From assembly GCA_031253705.1 (NCBI GenBank), contig JAIRVW010000283.1:1-5783 (forward strand): 5,783 bases of DNA, written 5' to 3'. Made by a program: the position numbers and the translations under genes. Positions within the stretch are counted from its first letter, which is position 1; each line of letters opens with the position of its first letter. Of the stretch, positions 1 to 4,721 are shown in pieces. The DNA is from Brucellaceae bacterium (GTDB lineage Bacteria > Pseudomonadota > Alphaproteobacteria > Rhizobiales > Rhizobiaceae). The notes beneath the pieces are model-generated. The model did not search any database and was not told the DNA's origin. It saw nothing but the letters and a program-made list of their open reading frames with translations.

Positions 1-1094
1 GGATTGCAGAACCGTTCAATCAGCTGATCTTTATAGAATGTCAGATTGAAATCCGACAGTTCCGGTAGTGTCGGCGTTATTTCGTCATCCATCATGGTGC
101 GGATAAAGTTTTTAAAGCCGGCTGCCGTCATTGTGTCTGAGACGGTCTGATGTCCTGCCAGATAACCAAGATAGGCCAGAGTAGAATGACTGCCGTTGAG
201 CAACCGCAATTTCATCAGTTCAAATGCGGCAACATCGCGGACGAATGTAACACCAGCCTTCTCCCATGCAGGGCGGCCGGAAGGAAAATGATCTTCGATC
301 ACCCACTGGCTGAAAGGTTCTGTGCAAACCGGCCATTGATCTTCTGCGCCTAATATCCGGCTGACGGATGCGCGGTCCGCATCGGTTGTGGCGGGTACAA
401 TACGGTCAATCATACTGGACGGGAAAGCGACCTGCTCTGCAATGTAACGGGCCAACTCCGGATCTGTCAGTTCAGCCAGCCTGATGGTTACACGTCTCAG
501 TGTTTCGCCATTTGCAGGCAGATTATCGCAAGATAAAATAGTGAATGGGCTTAACCCTTTGTCACGCCGCCGCTTTATGGCTTCTGTCAGAAAAGCCGGA
601 GCTGAGCGTGGTACCTGCGGGTTTTGAAGATCATGGATGATATCGGCATGATTTTCATCTAGCGTGCGGTTGGCAGGCAGATAACAATAGCCTTTTTCCG
701 TCACGGTGAGTGTAACTATACGGACATCCGGCTGGCAAAGCGTTTCCAGTACGGCTTGCGGATTTTCCGGCGCTACCAGAATATCTGTAAGGCAGCCGAT
801 AACCCGCAGTTTTTCACCGGCACCATCACGCACGGCAACGCTATAGAGATAATCCTGCGGGGCGAGCGCATCTCTGGTGTCGGGACTACGCAGAGAAACA
901 CCGGTAATGCCCCAGTTCGTATCATCCTGCAGAATATTTTCTGTATACACTGCCTGATGCGCACGATGAAATGCACCGATGCCTAAATGGATAATCCCTG
1001 TTTTCAGATCAGAACGGTCATAGGCAGGTTTGCCCACAGTTGCAGGCAGATCGGCCAAGGTTTTATCGGATAGAGAATTGAGTGTTCCGGTCAT
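1..1094 (-). CDS. uxuB: Fructuronate reductase / mannitol dehydrogenase family oxidoreductase, 3' end cut by window edge
   Basis: Likely NAD(H)-dependent cytosolic reduction of D-fructuronate to D-mannonate, the step between UxaC and UxuA. Reading the minus strand from ATG at 1094 gives 364 uninterrupted codons to the window edge; family members are about 490 residues, so roughly the last 125 are missing. Residues 33-46 (IIHLGIGAFHRAHQ) form the N-terminal Rossmann nucleotide-binding loop. Further family blocks are VTEKGY (131-136), SCDNLPANG (188-196) and EPFSQWVIED (259-268). The polyol dehydrogenase active site is complete: K295, N300 and H303 in MKLRLLNGSHSTLAYLG, plus N191 and D230. These appear at the positions I recall for Pseudomonas fluorescens mannitol 2-dehydrogenase, so family membership is secure. 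Fructuronate rather than fructose/mannitol as substrate is inferred from the neighbours. The start overlaps the uxaC stop (ATGA), implying co-transcription and translational coupling. The same enzyme could also reduce tagaturonate, since no uxaB is visible. Confidence 0.88.
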   Translation of the reverse strand, partial: MTGTLNSLSDKTLADLPATVGKPAYDRSDLKTGIIHLGIGAFHRAHQAVYTENILQDDTNWGITGVSLRSPDTRDALAPQDYLYSVAVRDGAGEKLRVIGCLTDILVAPENPQAVLETLCQPDVRIVTLTVTEKGYCYLPANRTLDENHADIIHDLQNPQVPRSAPAFLTEAIKRRRDKGLSPFTILSCDNLPANGETLRRVTIRLAELTDPELARYIAEQVAFPSSMIDRIVPATTDADRASVSRILGAEDQWPVCTEPFSQWVIEDHFPSGRPAWEKAGVTFVRDVAAFELMKLRLLNGSHSTLAYLGYLAGHQTVSDTMTAAGFKNFIRTMMDDEITPTLPELSDFNLTFYKDQLIERFCN

Positions 1095-2491
1095 AATTTA
1101 TAAGCCTGTTTAGCCAGCCGGTAGCTGAGGTCATGAGCGACTTCATAGGCTTCTTCCTCATCAAGGCGGTGTTCAGCAACAAGACGGGCAAGGAAAGCGC
1201 AATCCACACGGCGTGCCATATCATGGCGGGCGGGAATGGAGAGATAAGCGCGGGTGTCGTCATTGAAGCCGACAGTATTGTAGAAACCGGCACTTTCCGT
1301 TGTCAGCTCACGATAGCGTCTGATCCCCTCCGGACTGTCATGGAACCACCATGCGGGGCCGAGCTTGAGGGCAGGGTAATGCCCCGCCAGCGGTGCGAGT
1401 TCGCGGCTGTAAGCCGTCTCATCCAGCGTGAACAGAATGAGCGTCAGGCGCGGATCATTGCCATGCGCATCCAGCAGAGGTTTGAGTTCTTTCACATAGC
1501 CGGTCTGGTTCGGAATATCCGCACCTTTGTCAAAACCGAAATCAGTGAAAATCTGCGGGTTGTGATTGCGGAATGAGCCCGGATGAATTTGCATGACCAG
1601 CCCGTCATCAATGCTCATGCGCGCCATTTCGGTCAGCATCTGCGCACGGAACAGTTCTGCATCTTTTGCTGTTGCCGTTCCCGAGCGGATACGCTCAAAA
1701 AGGGTTTGTGATTCTGTGGCTGTAAGATTGGCGGTCTGGGCGGTCGGATGCCCGTGATCCGTCGATGTTGCGCCGCGGGCTTTGAAATAAGCGCGGCGTT
1801 GGCGGTGTGCCTGCAAATAACCCTGAAAGGTCATCGGATTATTTGTCAGTGTAATGAATTTTTCCAGCTCACTCAGAAAATCCGGACGCGATGCATCGAT
1901 TACGGCATCCGGTCTGTAAGCCGGCACAACCCGTCCGTGCCAGCCGGATTTCAGAATGGCATCATGATGAATGAGCGGATCATTGGCGGCATCTGTCGTG
2001 GAGATAACTTCAATATTGAAGCGGTCATAAAGGGCGCGCGGGCGCATTGCCGGCGATGTAAGCCGCTCTGCAATCTGATCATAAATCTGATCGGCATTCG
2101 CTTCGCTCAATCGTTCGGTAATGCCGAAAACGCTTTCCAGAGAATGTTCAAACCATAACCGCGACGGCGTACCGCGAAAGAGCGGCCAGTGTCTGGCAAA
2201 TAACCGCCATATTGTCCGGCTGTCGGTCTCAACCGGCGCGCCATCCAGACGGGCAATGCCGAGTTTTTCCAGCGGGATACCCTGCGAATACAGCATCCGG
2301 CAAATATAATGATCCGGTTTGACAAACAGGGTGGCGGGATCCGGAAAGGCTGCATCTGTTGCGTACCAGGAAGGTTCAGTATGCCCGTGTGGCGAGATGA
2401 TCGGCAGTTTTTCAACGGAAGCAAACAGACGTCGCGCTATTGCACGGCTGTCCGCTTCGGCAGGCAGAAGACGATCCGGATTGAGTGCCAT
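1091..2491 (-). CDS. uxaC: Uronate (glucuronate/galacturonate) isomerase
   Basis: Isomerises D-glucuronate to D-fructuronate and D-galacturonate to D-tagaturonate, the shared entry step of both hexuronate branches, in the cytosol. The 466-residue product is close to E. coli UxaC (470). It is an amidohydrolase-fold protein: the first metal-ligand pair is H35 and H37 in SPHGHTEP (33-40). Other family blocks are VISTTDAANDPL (162-173), MQIHPGSFRNHNP (300-312, H303), LKLGPAWWFHDSPEG (375-389) and AGFYNTVGFNDDTRA (401-415), which carries the C-terminal catalytic/metal Asp (D411 or D412) and R414. The end block SIPARHDMARRVDCAFLARL is typical. I chose ATG 2491 over the in-frame ATG 2536 because it yields the family length, MALNPDRLL is a natural N-terminus, and GGAGG at 2508-2504 would otherwise lie inside the coding sequence. 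The 2536 ATG has no good ribosome site. It is first gene of the minus-strand operon with uxuB. Confidence 0.95.
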   Translation of the reverse strand: MALNPDRLLPAEADSRAIARRLFASVEKLPIISPHGHTEPSWYATDAAFPDPATLFVKPDHYICRMLYSQGIPLEKLGIARLDGAPVETDSRTIWRLFARHWPLFRGTPSRLWFEHSLESVFGITERLSEANADQIYDQIAERLTSPAMRPRALYDRFNIEVISTTDAANDPLIHHDAILKSGWHGRVVPAYRPDAVIDASRPDFLSELEKFITLTNNPMTFQGYLQAHRQRRAYFKARGATSTDHGHPTAQTANLTATESQTLFERIRSGTATAKDAELFRAQMLTEMARMSIDDGLVMQIHPGSFRNHNPQIFTDFGFDKGADIPNQTGYVKELKPLLDAHGNDPRLTLILFTLDETAYSRELAPLAGHYPALKLGPAWWFHDSPEGIRRYRELTTESAGFYNTVGFNDDTRAYLSIPARHDMARRVDCAFLARLVAEHRLDEEEAYEVAHDLSYRLAKQAYKL

Positions 2492-2517
2492 TTCAGGTCT
2501 TTTCCTCCATTTCAGGT
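2488..2517 (-). repeat. Pair of 11-bp direct repeats at the uxaC translation start
   Basis: The minus-strand word ACCTGAAATGG occurs twice, at 2517-2507 and 2498-2488, offset by 19 bases. The downstream copy contains the uxaC start codon. The upstream copy contains another ATG that overlaps the ribosome site. That upstream ATG (2510) opens a five-codon frame, MEEKT, whose TGA (2495-2493) ends one base before the uxaC ATG. The repeat is plain in the sequence; any role is unknown and it may be chance. Confidence 0.45.
2504..2508 (-). promoter_or_regulatory. Ribosome binding site of uxaC (decides the start)
   Basis: On the minus strand GGAGG (2508-2504) lies 12 bases before the ATG at 2491. The spacing is a little long, but this is the only strong Shine-Dalgarno match near either candidate start and it favours 2491 over 2536. 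Confidence 0.65.
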
Positions 2518-2528
2518 TTTGCAACCTG
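2513..2528. repeat. Perfect 6-bp inverted repeat in the uxaC leader
   Basis: CAGGTT (2513-2518), a 4-base spacer TTGC, then AACCTG (2523-2528) make a perfect hyphenated palindrome. It ends 5 bases upstream of the uxaC Shine-Dalgarno on the minus strand. It could be a protein operator (a second site for the divergent regulator, acting as a roadblock) or a small hairpin in the mRNA leader next to the ribosome site. No poly-T follows, so a terminator is unlikely. Confidence 0.4.
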
Positions 2529-2572
2529 TTCTCCATTCGCTGCAGGATCGCTCTGTGTGCGGAATTTCAACC

Positions 2573-2585
2573 ATCTTGTACAGAT
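2573..2585. promoter_or_regulatory. Candidate GntR-type operator with a TTGTACAG core
   Basis: ATCT-TGTAC-AGAT has perfect 4-bp outer arms and also contains the off-centre palindrome TGTACA. FadR-subfamily GntR regulators often bind short palindromes of the TTGTnnACAA kind, which this partly resembles. It lies downstream of the proposed minus-strand promoter, within the uxaC leader, where a bound repressor could block transcription. This is pattern matching only. Confidence 0.25.
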
Positions 2586-2599
2586 TTTGCATCCGGCGC

Positions 2600-2628
2600 T
2601 TGGCGAACACTAAATAATAATATATTAG
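2600..2628 (+). promoter_or_regulatory. Candidate promoter of the regulator-uxuA-uxaA operon
   Basis: On the plus strand TTGGCG (2600-2605), a 17-base spacer and TATTAG (2623-2628) make a sigma-70-like promoter. Transcription would start near 2635, giving a leader of about 87 bases before the TTG start at 2722. It occupies the same DNA as the minus-strand promoter, so the two polymerase sites would face each other and compete. Confidence 0.4.
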
Positions 2629-2629
2629 T
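2609..2629. repeat. AT-rich palindrome between the divergent promoters, candidate shared operator
   Basis: Arms ACTAA (2609-2613) and TTAGT (2625-2629) flank an 11-bp core that is AT only and partly symmetric (AT at 2617-2618 and 2620-2621 also match). The element sits exactly over both proposed -10 hexamers, so one protein bound here could control both operons. The 230-bp intergenic region otherwise shows no gene. It also contains only small symmetric words, such as CCGC-GA-GCGG at 2670-2679 and CTGAA/TTCAG at 2690-2707. Confidence 0.35.
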
Positions 2630-2636
2630 ATGTCAA
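2609..2636 (-). promoter_or_regulatory. Candidate promoter of the uxaC-uxuB operon
   Basis: On the minus strand a perfect -35 consensus TTGACA (2636-2631) is followed after 16 bases by TTTAGT (2614-2609), a 4-of-6 match to TATAAT. Transcription would begin near 2602, giving a leader of about 110 bases before the uxaC ATG. The -35 is convincing; the -10 is weak, consistent with a regulated promoter. Confidence 0.45.
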
Positions 2637-2709
2637 CAGTGCGCAGATTTATTTGTTTCGGATCATCACCGCGAGCGGCTAAACAGGGTCTGAAAATAAA
2701 GATTCAGGC

Positions 2710-2714
2710 AGGAG
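2710..2714 (+). promoter_or_regulatory. Ribosome binding site of the regulator (decides a TTG start)
   Basis: AGGAG at 2710-2714 lies 7 bases before TTG at 2722. This good spacing supports the non-ATG start. No in-frame ATG precedes the DNA-binding domain; the first internal Met is residue 38, inside the helix-turn-helix domain. Confidence 0.7.
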
Positions 2715-2721
2715 AGCAGGA

Positions 2722-3432
2722 TTGAATACGCAGCCGATATTCGGGCAGATTTCTTCCGGAAGACGACCAGCAGCAGGCCGTGAAACCGCAGCAAAGCTGA
2801 TTTATCGTGCTTTGCAGGCTGAAATCGTCGCGATGAAACTTTTGCCCGGCACGGCTCTCAATGAAAAAACATTCATCGAGCAATTCGGCGTGAGTCGCAC
2901 ACCGGTACGGGAAGCGCTGATCCGTCTGGCCGAAGATGGTCTTGTCGATATTTTTCCGCAGTCAGGCACATTTGTTTCCCGCATTCCGGTTGATCTGATA
3001 CCGGAATCCGTTGTGATCCGTCAGGCGCTTGAAGGGGCAACTGCGGAACATGCAGCACTTTCAGTGACGCCGGCTGCGGTAGAAAAACTCGATGAACTGA
3101 TTGCCCTGCAGCATTTTCATGCCAGCCGTAACAAGCTGGATTTGTTTCATGAGGCCGATGATGCGTTTCATGAAGCGATTGCAGAAATTGCCGGTTTTCC
3201 GGGCATATGGCAGCATCTGAAACTGGTCAAAATTCAGATCGACCGTGCGCGGCGTATGACAGTGCCGGTTTTGGGACGCATGGATCAGGTGCTGCATGAG
3301 CATAAGTCGATCCGGGATGCGATTGTTGCAAAAGATGCATCGCTGGCGGTGAAGGCGATGAAGCATCACTTAAGCGCGGTGCTGCCCGATATTGATGAAT
3401 TGCGAAAAAGTCATCCGGATTATTTCGTGTAG
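2722..3432 (+). CDS. GntR-family (FadR subfamily, FCD domain) transcriptional regulator
   Basis: A 236-residue DNA-binding regulator, probably a repressor of the hexuronate genes released by a pathway sugar acid. The N-terminal winged helix-turn-helix spans about residues 22-88: the family pattern LIYRALQAEIVAMKLLPG, then EQFGVSRTPVREALIRLAEDGLV and the wing FPQSGTFVSRI. The C-terminal FCD ligand domain follows (about 95-225). Its usual acidic/histidine metal-binding set is visible: D146 and H150 (EADDAFH), H194 (LHEHKSI) and H215/H216 (KHHL). These residues suggest a metal-assisted carboxylate effector, as known for other FCD proteins. Translation starts at TTG, which may hold the protein at a low level. 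It is first gene of the plus-strand group and sits directly beside the shared promoter region, the classic position for a local regulator. It resembles UxuR/ExuR/LgoR-type regulators in role, but the exact effector cannot be read, so I give no symbol. Confidence 0.92.
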   Translation: MNTQPIFGQISSGRRPAAGRETAAKLIYRALQAEIVAMKLLPGTALNEKTFIEQFGVSRTPVREALIRLAEDGLVDIFPQSGTFVSRIPVDLIPESVVIRQALEGATAEHAALSVTPAAVEKLDELIALQHFHASRNKLDLFHEADDAFHEAIAEIAGFPGIWQHLKLVKIQIDRARRMTVPVLGRMDQVLHEHKSIRDAIVAKDASLAVKAMKHHLSAVLPDIDELRKSHPDYFV

Positions 3433-3509
3433 AACTTTGTTCTCCGGAAGGGCTCAGCGCGGAATTTTCATAAAAACAAACAGATAAGATTTGTGCGGAG
3501 GAGGGGTTA
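3433..3509 (+). other. 77-bp gap between the regulator and uxuA
   Basis: The gap carries a weak imperfect stem, TTCTCCG (3440-3446) with CGCGGAA (3458-3464) and an 11-base loop, followed by TTTT. It then holds an A-rich stretch and the strong uxuA ribosome site. The stem has a mismatch and a G-T wobble, so partial termination is possible but not convincing. I see no clear internal promoter. Read-through from the regulator promoter is the simplest view. Confidence 0.35.
3497..3506 (+). promoter_or_regulatory. Strong ribosome binding site of uxuA
   Basis: GGAGGAGGGG at 3497-3506 precedes the ATG at 3510 and contains two overlapping anti-16S matches. It predicts much stronger translation of the enzyme than of the TTG-started regulator on the same transcript. 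Confidence 0.75.
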
Positions 3510-4718
3510 ATGCGTCAAGCGTGGAGATGGTTCGGGCCGGATGCGGGCGTTTCGCTCGATGCGGTGCGTCAGACCGGTGCAACAGATATTGTATCTGCCT
3601 TGCATGAGGTGCCGATCGGTCAGGCATGGACATCAGATCAGGTGTCCGAACGCAAGACGCTGATTGAAAATACGCCTGCCGGTCGTACTCCGCTTGTCTG
3701 GTCTGTGGTGGAAAGTATTCCGGTTTCCGATGCGATTAAACGCGAAGGGCGCGTCGCTAAACAGGATATTGCTGCATGGATCGCCTCCATGGAAGCGCTG
3801 GCCGCACATGATATTAAAGTCATTTGTTATAATTTTATGCCGGTCGTCGACTGGTGCCGTACAGATCTGGACTATGTGACACCGACCGGTGCAACCGCGA
3901 TGCGCTTTGATCAGGACAGATTTGCGGCTTTTGATCTGCACATTTTGCAGCGTAAAAATGCTGAGAACGAATATTCTGAAGCTGATCGTCTCGCTGCGCG
4001 TGCTGTTTTTGAGGCGATGAGCGAAGAGGATATTCAGCAGCTTATCTTCAACATTGCCAGTGCATTGCCGGGTTCGACGACCGAGCCGCTGACAATACCG
4101 GCTTTTCGTGACAAGCTGGAAACTTATGCTCATATTGATGCAGAAAAGCTGCGGCAAAATCTGATTGCCTTTCTGGAAGAAGTGACACCTGTTGCTGATG
4201 CACTGGGCGTGCGTCTGACCTTGCATCCGGATGATCCGCCGCGCTCGTTGTTCGGGCTGCCGCGTATTGCTTCCAATGAAGCCGACTATGCGGCAATTTT
4301 TGATGCGGTGCAGTCCCCTGCCAATGGCATGTGCTTCTGCTCCGGCAGTCTTGGTGTGCGGGCAGATAATGATCTGACGGCAATGGCACGGCGTTTTGCC
4401 TCCCGTATTTACTTTGCACATCTGCGGGCAACGACACGGCAGGGTGACGGACGCAGCTTCTATGAAGCCGCGCATCTTGAAGGTGATGTGGATATGGTTG
4501 CGCTGCTGCGTGTGCTGGTTGAGGAAAACCGGAAGCGCGAGAGCGGTTCCAAAATCATTTTCCGTTCGGATCACGGGCATCGTATGCTGGATGATCTGGA
4601 GAAGAAGGTGACACCAGGCTATCCGGTGATCGGCCGGTTGCGCGGACTTGCCGAATTGCGCGGTATTATCACGGCGTTAGAGGCCGGCGCCATGTCTGCT
4701 GAAATCCGGAACAGGTGA
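3510..4718 (+). CDS. uxuA: Mannonate dehydratase
   Basis: Dehydrates D-mannonate to 2-keto-3-deoxy-D-gluconate in the cytosol, using a divalent metal (Mn2+ or Fe2+ in known members). The 402-residue protein matches the family length (E. coli UxuA 394) and is a TIM-barrel of the xylose-isomerase-like superfamily. The start MRQAWRWFGPDAGVSL is the typical N-terminus, followed by ATDIVSALHEVPIGQAW (24-40) and VICYNFMPVVDWCRTDL (104-120). Candidate metal and catalytic residues are H239 in LTLHPDDPP, C277 in MCFCSGSLGVRADNDL, H304 in FAHLRATT, and D354/H355 in RSDHGHRMLDD. This is the UxuA arrangement of the mannonate dehydratase family, distinct from enolase-superfamily ManD. The ATG at 3510 has a strong ribosome site. 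It follows the regulator by 77 bases and precedes the uxaA-like gene by 3, forming one plus-strand operon. Assignment is very secure. Confidence 0.97.
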   Translation: MRQAWRWFGPDAGVSLDAVRQTGATDIVSALHEVPIGQAWTSDQVSERKTLIENTPAGRTPLVWSVVESIPVSDAIKREGRVAKQDIAAWIASMEALAAHDIKVICYNFMPVVDWCRTDLDYVTPTGATAMRFDQDRFAAFDLHILQRKNAENEYSEADRLAARAVFEAMSEEDIQQLIFNIASALPGSTTEPLTIPAFRDKLETYAHIDAEKLRQNLIAFLEEVTPVADALGVRLTLHPDDPPRSLFGLPRIASNEADYAAIFDAVQSPANGMCFCSGSLGVRADNDLTAMARRFASRIYFAHLRATTRQGDGRSFYEAAHLEGDVDMVALLRVLVEENRKRESGSKIIFRSDHGHRMLDDLEKKVTPGYPVIGRLRGLAELRGIITALEAGAMSAEIRNR

Positions 4719-4720
4719 TC
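4713..4720 (+). promoter_or_regulatory. Ribosome binding site of the uxaA-like gene, inside the uxuA end
   Basis: AGGTGATC at 4713-4720 matches the complement of the far 3' tail of 16S rRNA (GGAGGTGATC) and contains the uxuA stop codon TGA (4716-4718). The next start, ATG at 4722, follows almost immediately. A ribosome terminating on uxuA would be placed to restart, so translation is probably coupled. Confidence 0.55.
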
Positions 4721-4721
4721 T

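Noticed and set aside
1748..2158. Plus-strand frame of 136 codons inside uxaC
   Set aside because: It is antisense to conserved uxaC coding sequence with no domain and Cys/Arg-rich composition; other plus-strand frames in 1133-1576 are rejected for the same reason.
2492..2536. Upstream in-frame ATG at 2536 as the uxaC start (15 extra residues)
   Set aside because: The extension MENRLQNLKWRKRPE would place the GGAGG ribosome site and the inverted repeat inside the coding sequence, lacks its own ribosome site, and makes the protein longer than the family norm.
2309..2693. Two overlapping plus-strand frames (2309-2617 and 2319-2693) spanning the uxaC start and the intergenic region
   Set aside because: Most of their length is antisense to conserved uxaC N-terminal sequence, the translations are low-complexity Arg/Ser/Cys-rich, and they have no good ribosome site. 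They do not reach the regulator in frame.
3440..3468. Possible rho-independent terminator after the regulator
   Set aside because: The stem is imperfect (one mismatch, one wobble, 11-base loop) and is followed by only four Ts. I mention it as possible attenuation but do not annotate it as a terminator.
3633..4580. Long minus-strand open frame (315 codons) opposite uxuA
   Set aside because: It lies entirely antisense to a confidently identified mannonate dehydratase. Its translation is rich in Cys, His, Arg and Asn with no recognisable domain, and it has no ribosome site. It is a shadow of the uxuA codon pattern.
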